DNA of 64,000 nucleotides, from contig CAJTXL010000001.1 in the NCBI GenBank assembly GCA_910583525.1, positions 171,056 through 235,055 on the forward strand. Direction: 5' to 3'. The DNA comes from an uncultured Muribaculaceae bacterium. Lineage in GTDB: Bacteria; Bacteroidota; Bacteroidia; Bacteroidales; Muribaculaceae. The translations under genes and the position numbers were made by a program. Below the pieces are notes generated by a model, which ran no database searches, was not told the DNA's origin, and was given only the letters and a program-made list of their open reading frames with translations. This document shows positions 19,319 through 30,400 of this stretch, in pieces (the stretch's first letter is position 1; each line of letters opens with the position of its first letter).

Positions 19319-21139
19319 ATGAAAAAAATATTTAAGACAGCAGTCTTCGCCATCTGTGCCATGAGCTTGGGTGCTTGCGCCGATTTAGATATCCAGTCGG
19401 ACGGTCGCATAAGCTACGAAGACATATTCAGCCACTACGGCCGTACGGTCAATTATTTCAACAAGTGCATAGGCTCGGTGCCTCAGGTAGGCTTTACCTA
19501 CGACAACACTCCTTTGGCATCGTACTGCGACGAAGCTCAGGACGCCGGCGACCATGCCGACGGCAACATCTCGAGATGGTACAAAGGTTATACCTCAACG
19601 AGCTACAATCCTCTCGCAAGCGGTTGGGGAGGCGACCCTTGGACTTACTATTTCCAGGCAATCCGCAACTGCAATACATTTCTTCAGTATATCAACGACC
19701 CGGCATACGCCACTTACGAATTCCGCGACGACGAAAAAAGCGGATGGATAGCCCAAGTGCGTGTAGCACGAGCTTTCTATTATCTACAGCTCATCAAACG
19801 CTACGGAGGTGTTCCATTGGTAAAAGGACCTTACGGTACCGACTATGACTACAGCATCGACGAACGGGCCTCGTTCGGCAAGTGCGCCGATTTCATCATC
19901 AGCGAATGCCGCGAAGCTCTCAAGACGCCGGAGCCTGACGGAAACTTCGGTTTCAGGTGGAACATCAACGATTCTGAACGCGGCAAGCTCACTCGTGCCT
20001 TTGCATACGCCGTGATGTCGCAGACGGCGCTGTATGCCGCAAGCCCTCTTTGGAGCGACGGCTCCTTTACATGGGAGAAAGCTACGGAAATCACCAAAGA
20101 AGCCCTCGACCAATGCCTGACGCACCGTTTCCGCCTATATGACATCAAACCGGCGGCTACGGCGGCACAGAATGCCTACGAATACTACTTCTTCACGCGT
20201 TCCGACCCAAGCCGCTCGTGGGACAAGGAGACAATCTTCGAGTCGACCTCCGTACGCACCAACGTATGGAAATTTGCAGGCACACCCATCACTCCCGGCA
20301 TGGAAAAGGCCGGTGCAGGCCCTACACAAGAGCTTGTCGATGCCTATGAAACCATCGACGGGCAGCCCGTACTTAACCTCGAACAGCCGTACAAGGATGA
20401 AGACCACCTCATTCCCAACTACAACACCCGAAACACGCTCTACAATCCCGACAAGCCGTATGAAAACCGCGACCCGCGTTTCTATGCATCCATCTACTAC
20501 AACGGCTCGCGCCGGTATCTCGATGACCGCGCCGACCGCGTAGAGACTTTCGTGGGCGGCAACTGCGGCATCTCGGACAATGTCACCGACACCCGTTTCA
20601 CCCGAACCGGCTACTACATGCGCAAATTCAACAATTACCGCTCAGGCATCGAAATCGACGGCGACGGCTTCATGCGTCTGTTCCGCCTCGCAGAACTCTA
20701 TCTGAACTTTGCCGAGGCGGCCTACCAGGCCAAAGACCCCGACATCACCGTGGCCTCGAAAGTAGGCGGCTCGGCCCTGTCGGCACGCGGCGCTGTCAAT
20801 GCAGTGCGTCTTCGCGCCGGAATGCCCGAACTTGCGCGCGGCATGTCGAAAGAAGAGTTCGGACGCCGCTACCGCAACGAACGCCGCATTGAGTTGGCGT
20901 TCGAGGAACACCGTTTCTTCGACGTGCGCCGTTGGAAAATACTGAGTGAGACCGATGCCGTAGTCACCGGCATGCAAATCACCCGTAACGCATCAGGCAA
21001 TGGCTACACCTACAAACGTATAAAGATGATGCAGCGCAACACTAACTCAGACAAATATCTGATGTATCCCATCGTTCAGTCCGAGGTAGACAAAATGGAA
21101 GGTTTCACCGGTACCGATTGGCAAAACCCCGGATGGTAA
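19319..21139 (+). CDS. SusD/RagB-family glycan-binding lipoprotein 2
   Basis: A 606-residue lipoprotein (lipobox LGAC, Cys20) partnering SusC 2, which ends 12 bases upstream. SusD features: DIQSDGRISYEDIF near the N-terminus, the helical region VRVARAFYYLQLIKRYGGVPLV, PYENRDPRFYASIYYNG, LYLNFAEAAY and YRNERRIELAFEEHRFFDVRRW, ending in WQNPGW. It carries a longer loop around PDITVASKVGGSALSARG than SusD 1. The following lipoprotein gene begins 17 bases after its stop. Confidence 0.95.
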   Translation: MKKIFKTAVFAICAMSLGACADLDIQSDGRISYEDIFSHYGRTVNYFNKCIGSVPQVGFTYDNTPLASYCDEAQDAGDHADGNISRWYKGYTSTSYNPLASGWGGDPWTYYFQAIRNCNTFLQYINDPAYATYEFRDDEKSGWIAQVRVARAFYYLQLIKRYGGVPLVKGPYGTDYDYSIDERASFGKCADFIISECREALKTPEPDGNFGFRWNINDSERGKLTRAFAYAVMSQTALYAASPLWSDGSFTWEKATEITKEALDQCLTHRFRLYDIKPAATAAQNAYEYYFFTRSDPSRSWDKETIFESTSVRTNVWKFAGTPITPGMEKAGAGPTQELVDAYETIDGQPVLNLEQPYKDEDHLIPNYNTRNTLYNPDKPYENRDPRFYASIYYNGSRRYLDDRADRVETFVGGNCGISDNVTDTRFTRTGYYMRKFNNYRSGIEIDGDGFMRLFRLAELYLNFAEAAYQAKDPDITVASKVGGSALSARGAVNAVRLRAGMPELARGMSKEEFGRRYRNERRIELAFEEHRFFDVRRWKILSETDAVVTGMQITRNASGNGYTYKRIKMMQRNTNSDKYLMYPIVQSEVDKMEGFTGTDWQNPGW

Positions 21140-21156
21140 GCAAAAAAATAACAGAC

Positions 21157-22290
21157 ATGAAAAAATACATATTATTTCTGACAAGCCTTATGTTAGTCCT
21201 GTCATCCTGCCATGATGACAAAGACGCGCCCGGGTCTATTGACAGTGTCACCGAAGCCGGATGCACGCCATTCATCGGGTCGGTGGTAATGACATGGAAA
21301 AATCCCGTAGCCGACAACTACTATTATACCCTGGTTTCATATCGCGATGCTGACGGCAACACCGTCAACCGAAAAGTAAGTCGCTTCAATGCCGACGGAA
21401 ACGGTGTCACCACAACTACCATAGGCGGATTCTATGATACGAATGAGTATACATTCGTCCTCAGAGCCTACGGGTACGATGGGGCTACGTCAGCTTCGGT
21501 CACCGTCAAGTGTGCCCCTCAGGACATTTCGGGCGCGGCTGCATACGTTCTCTCGACAGCCAATGTCGAAGGTAACGAATTCGGCGCAGACCTTACCTGG
21601 ACCAACGAGACCGGCGTAGGCGTATGGCTCAACATGTCATATGTCAACGAATTGGGCGTATTGATGGAAGAGCGCATCGATGCCACGGAAAGCGGCAGCT
21701 TCGCGGTGCTCGACATGCCCATAGGCGAGACAACGTTCACGGTCTATGCCGAAAACAAGGCCGACGAGCAAAAGACTCCGGCCAAGACTTTCAAAGTTAC
21801 ATCGGCAATCGACCCGGCTGACGTGTTCCGCATATGGTTCGACCCGTCGCGCACAGAACCCGTCAACTTCGACTTCGAGCCTGTAGGCATTACCTACCAA
21901 GTAGTCGGGACAGACCACTACGCCCTTACGCTCGATGCCTCGGCTGCTGAACGTTACATCATATCAGAGCCTCTCGGCGGCAGCCTGCGGCGCAACGACA
22001 TGGTGCTGACATTCCAATACCGCTGCTCCGACAACTTCGATTTGACATTGCTCTACTATCCTTTCGAGTGGGCTACTATCGGAGACTATTATTCAGACAA
22101 AGGGCTGTTGCCGCTGTCGAACGAATGGCGTACTGTTTCGTTCAGCATCAGCAACGACATAGAGAAACTGAAGTGGGGCACCAATCCCAACAGCCAGATA
22201 CGTTTCATTTTCACCAACGGCAACACCATCGACAAGACGGCGCACACGCTGTTCGAGATAAGAAACATACAGCTGCGCCCCGGTAAATAG
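21157..22290 (+). CDS. Surface lipoprotein with Ig-like domains and a C-terminal module of the locus-wide type
   Basis: Predicted 377-residue surface glycan-binding lipoprotein placed directly after SusD 2, the usual position for such proteins. The ATG at 21157 is chosen because it gives a standard lipoprotein signal (MKKYILFLTSLMLVLSSC, Cys18) and clears the SusD stop; a TTG-initiated extension to 21118 would overlap SusD. Two fibronectin-III/Ig-like repeats (~residues 25-120 and 120-220) precede a C-terminal beta-sandwich. That module contains FQYRCSDN, NEWRTVSFSI, a Trp in LKWG, IRFIF and a closing EIRNIQLRPG, matching the modules of the 6721 and 9105 proteins. No catalytic motif. Ligand unknown. 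Confidence 0.75.
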   Translation: MKKYILFLTSLMLVLSSCHDDKDAPGSIDSVTEAGCTPFIGSVVMTWKNPVADNYYYTLVSYRDADGNTVNRKVSRFNADGNGVTTTTIGGFYDTNEYTFVLRAYGYDGATSASVTVKCAPQDISGAAAYVLSTANVEGNEFGADLTWTNETGVGVWLNMSYVNELGVLMEERIDATESGSFAVLDMPIGETTFTVYAENKADEQKTPAKTFKVTSAIDPADVFRIWFDPSRTEPVNFDFEPVGITYQVVGTDHYALTLDASAAERYIISEPLGGSLRRNDMVLTFQYRCSDNFDLTLLYYPFEWATIGDYYSDKGLLPLSNEWRTVSFSISNDIEKLKWGTNPNSQIRFIFTNGNTIDKTAHTLFEIRNIQLRPGK

Positions 22291-22323
22291 CAGACCGCGT
22301 AAAACAATTGTCAGATAAGCCTG

Positions 22324-22373
22324 AAAAAGGAATGTGCGGAATGCCGCTCTCCGACATACACACATTCCTTTTT
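22324..22373 (+). terminator. Rho-independent terminator-like hairpin after the SusCD operon
   Basis: A perfect 13-bp outer stem (22324-22336 with 22361-22373) and an inner 4-bp stem (CGGA/TCCG) are followed by a T-rich stretch. It lies between the lipoprotein stop (22290) and the GH3 start (22408) and may separate transport genes from the enzyme genes. No clear promoter is visible in the 34 bases after it, so partial read-through is likely. Confidence 0.7.
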
Positions 22374-22407
22374 CTTTTTCCCTTCAAAATACGTCCAATC
22401 CATCACA

Positions 22408-24717
22408 ATGAAATTCCGAACCATCACACGACTACTTGCAACGACAGCCTTGACGGCATCTGTCTGCGGCCTTTCTTGGGCTGCGACCGATAAAGAAAAA
22501 ATGGATGACTTCATCGACGGCCTGATGTCGAAAATGACACTCCACGAAAAAATAGGACAGCTTAACCTCTGCGGCGCCGGCGACATCTATACCGGCCCGA
22601 TAGCCAGCAGCGACATAGCATCGCGTCTGCGTAAAGGCGAAGTTGGCGGCATTCTGAACCTCAAAGATGTTGAAGCCGTCCGCAAAATACAGGATATCGC
22701 CGTCAAAGACAGCCGCCTCGGCATTCCTCTGCTTGTGGGCCTCGATGTAATTCATGGCTACGTAACGGTCTTTCCGATACCGTTAGGTATATCGTGCAGC
22801 TGGGATATGCCTGCCATAGAGCAGTCGGCAAGAATCGCGGCCATCGAGGCGAGCGCCGACGGCATTTGCTGGACATTCTCGCCGATGGTGGATATCTGCC
22901 GCGATGCCCGTTGGGGCCGCATGTCGGAAGGTTCGGGCGAAGACATCTATCTCGGCTCACGCATAGCCGAAGCAATGGTTCGCGGCTACCAGGGCGAAAA
23001 ACCGTTCAAAAACCGCGACAACATACTTGCATGCGTAAAACATTTTGCGCTTTACGGCGCGCCCGATGCCGGTCGCGACTACAACACGGTCGATATGAGC
23101 CGTCTGCGCATGTTCAACGAATATCTGCCGCCTTATAAAGCCGCTGTCGACGCAGGCGCAGCGACGGCAATGAGTGCGTTCAACGTCGTCGACGGCATTC
23201 CGGCGACGGGCAACAAATGGCTTCTCACCGACCTGCTCCGCGACCAATGGGGTTTCGACGGCTTCGTTGTCAGCGACGCAAGTTCTATAAGCGAAATGAG
23301 CGCACATGGAATGGGCGACAGACAGGATGTGGCAGTCCTCGCCGCCAATGCCGGTCTTGACATGGATTTGGGCTCGGAATGCTATATGGGAACCTTGGAG
23401 AAATCTGTTGCCGAAGGCCTTGTCCCGGTAACACAAATCGACAACGCCTGCCGACGTATTCTCGAAGCCAAGTACAAGCTCGGACTTTTCAAAGACCCCT
23501 ACAAATATTGCGATACAAGCCGTCCGTCAAAAGAAATCTACACAAAAGAGCACCGTGACTTCGCACGCTCGCTTGCGGCAAAATCGATGGTGCTTATGAA
23601 GAACGAAGGCAACATACTTCCGCTCAAGAAAGAAGGCAAAATAGCCCTCGTAGGGCCTATCTTGACCGACACCAAAGAAATACAGGGCACATGGAGCTTT
23701 CCGGGACAGCCCGAACGGTATACCACGATACTCGATGCCTTCAAAAATGCCGCAGGCGACAAGGCCGAAATACTCTACGCACGCGGCTGCGGCTTTGCCG
23801 ACGGCGGCAACGACTGGCAAAAAAGAAACTACGTCTACGACAAAGGCCCCGACTTCAAACTCCGTCCCGGAACCGAAGCCGAATCCGACGAGGCCGTCCG
23901 CATAGCATCGGAGGCCGACGTGGTAGTGGCATTTTTTGGTGAACACGAAATGGAAAGCGGCGAAAGCAGCAGCCGCACCGAGCTGTCGATGGCGCCTGCT
24001 CAACGCGAGCTTCTCAAAAGACTTTTGGCTACAGGCAAACCCGTAGTGCTCGTATATTTCATAGGGCGCCCCGTAGTCCTTGACTGGGAAAGCGAGAATG
24101 TCCCGGCCATACTAAACGCATGGTTCCCGGGAAGCGAAGCCGGCGACGCTCTCGCAGATATCATTTTCGGCGACGTAAATCCGTCGGGCAAACTTACGAC
24201 ATCGTTTCCGCGCAACGTCGGGCAAATCCCGCTGCACTACGACGAACTTCCTACAGGACGTCCCAACAACAACGGCGACCGATTCGCCAAATTCACAAGC
24301 TCGTATATCGATGGGCCGAACAGTCCGCTCTACCCCTTTGGCTACGGATTATCCTACACTACATTTGAATATTCGCCCATGCGCCTCAGCAGCGACCGCA
24401 TGACCGAAGACGGCAAAATCACCCTTACCGTCAATGTCCGCAATACAGGCGAACGCGACGGCGACGAAATTGTACAATTATATATCCGCGACCTCGTAGG
24501 AAGCATATCGCGTCCGCTCAAGCAGCTCAAAGGCTTCGAACGCATCCATCTTAAAAAGGGAGACGCCAAAGACGTCAAATTCACAATCGACGCCGACATG
24601 CTCAAATTCTACAATTCGGCATTGGAGTACGTGTGCGAGCCGGGCGATTTTGAAGTAATGGTCGGTCCGAACTCGGCACAGACCGAAAAACGAATGTTCA
24701 CATTACTGCCGCAATAA
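22408..24717 (+). CDS. GH3 beta-glycosidase (BglX-like)
   Basis: Periplasmic retaining exo-beta-glycosidase of 769 residues. Signal peptide cleaves near SWAA. The (beta/alpha)8 domain contains LLVGLDVIHGYVTVFPIPLG, KHFALYGA and the nucleophile Asp290 in VVSDASS. The second alpha/beta sandwich includes a GEHEMESGESSSRTEL loop, where the GH3 acid/base usually lies, and a fibronectin-III-like C-terminal domain includes GDEIVQLYIRDLVGS. Length and domain order match BglX-type beta-glucosidases, but GH3 enzymes of this shape also act on xylosides and galactosides. It is the first of a run of closely spaced enzyme genes (10 bases to GH78). Confidence 0.92.
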   Translation: MKFRTITRLLATTALTASVCGLSWAATDKEKMDDFIDGLMSKMTLHEKIGQLNLCGAGDIYTGPIASSDIASRLRKGEVGGILNLKDVEAVRKIQDIAVKDSRLGIPLLVGLDVIHGYVTVFPIPLGISCSWDMPAIEQSARIAAIEASADGICWTFSPMVDICRDARWGRMSEGSGEDIYLGSRIAEAMVRGYQGEKPFKNRDNILACVKHFALYGAPDAGRDYNTVDMSRLRMFNEYLPPYKAAVDAGAATAMSAFNVVDGIPATGNKWLLTDLLRDQWGFDGFVVSDASSISEMSAHGMGDRQDVAVLAANAGLDMDLGSECYMGTLEKSVAEGLVPVTQIDNACRRILEAKYKLGLFKDPYKYCDTSRPSKEIYTKEHRDFARSLAAKSMVLMKNEGNILPLKKEGKIALVGPILTDTKEIQGTWSFPGQPERYTTILDAFKNAAGDKAEILYARGCGFADGGNDWQKRNYVYDKGPDFKLRPGTEAESDEAVRIASEADVVVAFFGEHEMESGESSSRTELSMAPAQRELLKRLLATGKPVVLVYFIGRPVVLDWESENVPAILNAWFPGSEAGDALADIIFGDVNPSGKLTTSFPRNVGQIPLHYDELPTGRPNNNGDRFAKFTSSYIDGPNSPLYPFGYGLSYTTFEYSPMRLSSDRMTEDGKITLTVNVRNTGERDGDEIVQLYIRDLVGSISRPLKQLKGFERIHLKKGDAKDVKFTIDADMLKFYNSALEYVCEPGDFEVMVGPNSAQTEKRMFTLLPQ

Positions 24718-24727
24718 TGCAAACACT

Positions 24728-27451
24728 ATGAAAAACAGACTGTTTATTCTTTTCGGAATATTTATGGCAATAATAACGGGCGCATGTGCGGCTCCCGTTT
24801 CAATAGAAAATGCTCGTTGCGAAAGGCAAAACGAACCTTTGGGCGTGGCCGTAGACAAGCCCACATTCTCTTGGCATCTTAATTCGTCGCGCCACGGCGT
24901 AGTGCAGATAGCATACGAAATACAGGTAGCCTCCACACCCGACGCATTCAACATCCATGACAAATGCGTGTGGAACAGCGGAAAAGTGCCATCCGATGCC
25001 ATGCACGTTTCATATGGCGGCACAGTGCTTGAACCGGGCCATGATTACTTCTGGCGTGTCAAAGCCTACACCAACGTCGGCGAGACTCGATGGAGCAACA
25101 TCAAACGCTTCTCAACAGCTTTATCTCCCGATGACTGGTATGCTTCGTGGATAGGCGAAGATAGCATCTCGAACCCCGGTGAAAACCAAGACAGCCTGCA
25201 CACCCGTCTTGCGGCACGCTATCTGCGCAAAGAATTTGACAACGGCAACCGCAAGGTAAAACGCGCAATGCTATACATAAGCGGCCTTGGCGCTTATGAG
25301 GCATATGTAAACGGCAAACGTGTAGGCGACGACTTCCTCGCGCCTGCGCTCACGTTCTACGGCAAGAAAGTGTACTACAACACTTACGATGTCACCGACT
25401 TGCTCCACGAAGGCGGCAATGCCCTTGGCGTCGTACTGGGCAACGGACGCTATTTTTGGCTCAGGGCGCAAGGCAAGCCGATTGCAGGCTTCGGGCTTCC
25501 GCGTATGCTGTCGCAGCTTGTTATCGAATATACTGACGGCAGCACCAATACCGTGTTGTCGGACGGCACATGGAAAGTGACTTCTAAAGGCCCTATCGTA
25601 GCCAACAACGAATACGACGGTGAAGAAGTGGACATGCGGCGCGACCTCGGCGATTGGAGCCGCTATGGCTATGACGATACATCATGGCATACTGCCGACG
25701 TCATGGAAGCCCCCAAAGGAGAACTGCTTGCACAACCGTGCCCGTCCATGAAAGTCATGGAACGTGTACACCCGGTGGGCGTAACCCGGCTTCCGTCGGG
25801 AAAAATCCTGCTCGACATGGGGCAGAACCTCGTAGGCCGTCTTCGTGTCAAACTGCATTGTCGCAAAGACAAGCCGGTGACCATGCGTTTCTCCGAACTG
25901 CTCAACCCCGACAGCACGCTATATGTCGAGAACCTACGTTCGGCAAAAGCCACCGACATCTACACTCCGGCTACCGACGGACGCTTTGAGTGGGCACCGG
26001 CCTTTGCTTTCCACGGCTTCCGCTATGTCGAAATCGACGGTATCGACAAGGCTCCCAAAGCTAAAGACATCGTAGCCGAAGTAATATACGACGAGATGGA
26101 CACGATAGGGTCGTTTGAGTCGGACAACGAAATACTCAACAGTGTCTGGAAAAACGCCTATTGGGGCATACGAGGCAACTACCGCAACATGCCCACCGAC
26201 TGTCCGCAGCGCGATGAGCGGCACGGATGGCTCGGCGACCGCACCACCGGCTGCCGCGGCGAAAGTTTCCTGTTCGACAACGCAAGCCTCTACAACAAAT
26301 GGCTCGACGATATAGAAAAGACGCAGAGCGACGAAGGCTGGATTATGGTGATAGCGCCGCAATACTGGACTGACCGCGCCGACGACGTAAGCTGGTCGGG
26401 CGCATATATAACAGTCGCCGACATGCTTCGCCGCCAATTCGGCGACCGTTCGGGCATAATCAGGCATTATCCGTCTATGAAACGATGGGTCGACTTTATG
26501 ACCAGGGCATACGTCAACGACGGACTTTTCACACGCGACGTTTTCGGCGATTGGTGCCTTCCGCCGGAATCGCTTGAACTGATACACTCCAACGACCCGA
26601 CGCGCAAGCCCGACGGACGCATTATCAGTACAGCCAAATTCTACAATATCCTACACCTTATGGCTGAGTTCGCCGAAATTGCCGGACAGCCGCAGGATGC
26701 CGACGCATACTTAGCCACAGCCGAAGGACTGCACCAAGGGCTGAACCGCCATCTCTTCGACTATGAAAAAGGATACTACGGCAACAATGCCGTGACAGGC
26801 AACCTCATTCCGCTCTACTACGGGCTTGTTCCCGAAGGCTATGAGCAGCGCGTGCTCGACAACATCGTCGAAAAGACCGAAGTTGAGCGCAACGGACACA
26901 TCAGCACGGGCGTCGTTGGCGTGCAATATCTCATGCGCACTCTCACAAACTACGGGCGCAAAGACCTTGCCTACAAGCTTGCCACCAACGACACCTATCC
27001 GAGCTGGGGATATATGGTGCGACGGGGCGCGACGACAATATGGGAGCTGTGGAACGGCGACACGGCGGCGCCCGACATGAACTCGGGCAACCACGTGATG
27101 CTGCTCGGCGACCTACTGATATGGTACTACGAGAACCTTGCCGGCATCCGCAATGCCGACGATTCGGAAGGTTTCAGACACATCGAAATGAAACCGTGTT
27201 TCCCCGACGGACTGGGGCGCGTGAATGCCAAATACCGTTCGGCATCAGGCGACATCGAAAGCCGATGGGAGCGTAAAGGCGCCAGGCTCAAATGGGACGT
27301 CACAATTCCGGCAAACTGCCAGGCAACGCTCTATCTGCCCAAACAGTTTCACATATCCAAGCCGGAAAAGCGCGAAGGCATTACCGAAATAAGCGACCTC
27401 GGCACCGATTGGCTCATCAAACTCGGTTCAGGCAATTATACCTTTGAATGA
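24728..27451 (+). CDS. GH78 alpha-L-rhamnosidase
   Basis: Exported inverting alpha-L-rhamnosidase, 907 residues. The N-terminal signal (MKNRLFILFGIFMAIITGAC) could be cleaved by either signal peptidase. An Ig-like domain (residues ~22-140), the rhamnosidase N-terminal beta domain (GLGAYEAYVNGKRVGDDFLA), an (alpha/alpha)6 barrel and a C-terminal beta domain follow in the standard order. The catalytic signature DCPQRDERHGWLGD spans 491-504, with Glu497 as likely general acid and Asp504 in the sugar pocket. Glu773 in TTIWELWNGD is the likely general base. All expected residues are present. The stop overlaps the GH106 start by four bases (ATGA), giving translational coupling. L-rhamnose released here is the substrate of the rha operon downstream. 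Confidence 0.95.
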   Translation: MKNRLFILFGIFMAIITGACAAPVSIENARCERQNEPLGVAVDKPTFSWHLNSSRHGVVQIAYEIQVASTPDAFNIHDKCVWNSGKVPSDAMHVSYGGTVLEPGHDYFWRVKAYTNVGETRWSNIKRFSTALSPDDWYASWIGEDSISNPGENQDSLHTRLAARYLRKEFDNGNRKVKRAMLYISGLGAYEAYVNGKRVGDDFLAPALTFYGKKVYYNTYDVTDLLHEGGNALGVVLGNGRYFWLRAQGKPIAGFGLPRMLSQLVIEYTDGSTNTVLSDGTWKVTSKGPIVANNEYDGEEVDMRRDLGDWSRYGYDDTSWHTADVMEAPKGELLAQPCPSMKVMERVHPVGVTRLPSGKILLDMGQNLVGRLRVKLHCRKDKPVTMRFSELLNPDSTLYVENLRSAKATDIYTPATDGRFEWAPAFAFHGFRYVEIDGIDKAPKAKDIVAEVIYDEMDTIGSFESDNEILNSVWKNAYWGIRGNYRNMPTDCPQRDERHGWLGDRTTGCRGESFLFDNASLYNKWLDDIEKTQSDEGWIMVIAPQYWTDRADDVSWSGAYITVADMLRRQFGDRSGIIRHYPSMKRWVDFMTRAYVNDGLFTRDVFGDWCLPPESLELIHSNDPTRKPDGRIISTAKFYNILHLMAEFAEIAGQPQDADAYLATAEGLHQGLNRHLFDYEKGYYGNNAVTGNLIPLYYGLVPEGYEQRVLDNIVEKTEVERNGHISTGVVGVQYLMRTLTNYGRKDLAYKLATNDTYPSWGYMVRRGATTIWELWNGDTAAPDMNSGNHVMLLGDLLIWYYENLAGIRNADDSEGFRHIEMKPCFPDGLGRVNAKYRSASGDIESRWERKGARLKWDVTIPANCQATLYLPKQFHISKPEKREGITEISDLGTDWLIKLGSGNYTFE

Positions 27452-30400
27452 TGGCACGAATGAAAACTATATACAGAAAACTGCTATTGTCGGCCATCCT
27501 GCCGACATGCGCGCTTCTGCCGTCGGCATGCGGCGGCAAAAGCGACTACGACAAAATAAGAGAAGGATTTACTACCCTGCCCGACAGCATACAGACAAGC
27601 GTCTACTGGCATTGGCTTTCGGGCAACATATCCGAAGAAGGCGTAATAGCCGATCTGGAGTCGATGAAACAGGCGGGCATCGACCGGGCCTTCATCGCCA
27701 ATATAGGACTACAGCCACATGAAGCACCGACAGGCGAGGTGCATTTCATGTCGGAAGAATGGTGGCGCATATTGCATGCCGCACTGAAAAAAGCCTCTGA
27801 ACTCGACATAGAAATCGGCATATTCAACTCAGCCGGATGGAGCCAGGCCGGTGGCCCATGGGTAGAGCCGCAACAGTCTATGCGACGCATTTCATCTGTA
27901 AAAGCCCGTGTTGCCGGAGGCTCGACCGTGAAACTTGCAATGCCTGCGCCTTCGCCGGATTTCCGCGACGTAAAAGTGCTCGCATATCCTGCCACGACAG
28001 ACCTTATCGCACTCACTTCGACAGACGTGAAACCAAAAGCCGGCTCTGTAAAAATCGACTTCCACGCCGACAGCGCCTTTACGCTACGAAGTCTACGTTG
28101 TCTTCCGACACAAGCACCGATGATGGCGCATGCGACACTATTTGTAAACCGCGACGGCAAATATGAACCTGTCACCGACTTTGCAATCGACCGCCGCAAC
28201 CCTCTGCTTTACGTAGGCTTTGAGCCATATGCCGCTGTTTCGGTGGGCATACCTGAGGTCAAGGGCAAAGACTTCCGCCTTGAAATATCGGGGCTAAACG
28301 ACAATAACGGCTTCAGCGAACTCACACTTTCATCGGCGCCGGTAGTCGACCGCTTCGAAGAAAAGACTTTTGCAAAAATGTATCAGGAGCCTCTGCCTTA
28401 TTGGAAAGAATACCAATGGCCGGCAGCCGGCGTCAAAGCCACAGCCAGTGCCGTAGACGCATCTCAGATAATAGACCTCAGCGAGTGCCTCAAAGGCGAC
28501 ACCCTCACATGGGATGCCCCGGTAGGCAAATGGGATATTGTGCGCACAGGCATGCTGCCGACCTATGTTACCAACTCGCCGGCGCTTGCAGGCGAAGGCC
28601 TCGGCCTTGAAATCGACAAGATGAGCGGCAAGCACCTGCAGGCACATTACGATGCTTTCATCGGCGAGATACTGCGTCGCATACCGGCCGAAGACCGCCG
28701 CACCTGGCGTGTAGTCGTGGCCGACAGCTACGAAGTAGGCGGACAGAATTTCACCGACGATTTTTTGGATAAGTTCGAAAAGCGCTTCGGATACAGCGCC
28801 GTGCCATTTTTACCAGTCTACGACGGCGTAGTGGTGGAAAGTGCCGACGCTTCCGACCGCTTCCTTTGGGACATGCGCAAACTCGTGTCAGAAAGCCTTG
28901 CCTACGACCACGTTGGCAAGCTATCCGAGCTTTGCCACAGCGACGGCTTCACCACATGGCTCGAAAACTACGGGCATTGGGGCTTCATGGGGGAATTCCT
29001 GCAATATGGCGGCCAAGCTGACGAAGTGGCCGGCGAGTTCTGGAGCGAAGGCGACCTCGGCAATGTCGAAAACCGCGCGGCATCGTCGTGCGCACATATA
29101 TACGGAAAGCCCAAAGTGTCGTCGGAGTCGTTCACATACGCCGGCGCAGCCTACAGCCGCTATCCGAAACTTATGAAGCAACGCGCCGACCGTTTCTTCG
29201 CCGAGGGCATCAACAACAGCCTTCTGCATGTATACATATCGCAGAAGCCCGAATTCGCCAAGCCCGGCCTGAACACATGGTACGGCAACGAGTTTAACCG
29301 CAACAATACATGGTTCAGGCAACTCGATACGTTCATCGCTTATCTCAAGAGATGCAATTTCATGCTACAGCAGGGCCTCGATGTGGCCGACGTGTGCTAC
29401 TTCATAGGCGAAGACACGCCGAAGATGACAGGCATATGTGACCCTGCTTTGCCGAGCGGATATCAGTTCGACTACATAAACGCCGAAGTCATCTTGCGCG
29501 ACATGGCTGTGAAAGACGGACGTTGGACGCTCCCCCACGGCACCTCATACCGCATAATGGTGCTTCCGCCCCAGAAGACCATGACGCCCGAACTGCTCGA
29601 AAAACTCGAAAAGCTCGTTGCCGACGGCGGAATACTTCTCGGCCCGGCACCCGAACGCTCTCCGAGTTATCAGGGTTATCCCGATGCCGACAAGCGCGTG
29701 GCCGATGCGGCTTCGCGTCTATGGAGCGGAAAGCCTGTCACCAAAGTCGGCAAAGGCATGGTGCTGACCGGCATGGATATGGCCGAAGCGCTCAAACTTG
29801 CAGACTGCGCGCCCGATTTCGACACTCCGGCAGACGTCCCGGTGGTGTACTCGCACCGAAGCGCCGGAGACGTCGATATATACTTTGTCGCCAACCAATC
29901 GGAGAACAAGATATCTTTCCCGGCCACATTCCGCACTTCTGGACGCCAACCCGAATTGTGGGATGCAACGAGTGGCACCGTTCGCGCCCTGCCTTCTTAT
30001 ACCGCCACTGATAGTACAACATGCTTTACGCTCGACCTCGAACCGCTTGAAAGCATATTCATCGTATTCGGTCGCAAAAGCGACAGCGCCGGTGCAGAAG
30101 CAGTCAACTTCCCGACACCCAAAACAGCCACCACCTTGAACGGCTCTTGGACTATATCTTTCGACCCGGCTTTCAGAGGCCCGTCTGAGCCATTGGCCGT
30201 CGATTCGCTCTTCGACCTCGCCACCTCGCCCGACAACAACGTACGCCATTATTCAGGCCCGATGGTCTACCGCACAGAGTTCAAGCTCGACACCGTGCCC
30301 GACGCACCCCTGTTAGTAAATCTCGGCGATGTAATGGTGATGGCACGCATCAAAATCAACGGCAAGGACGTCGGCGGCGTATGGACGGCGCCCTATCGCC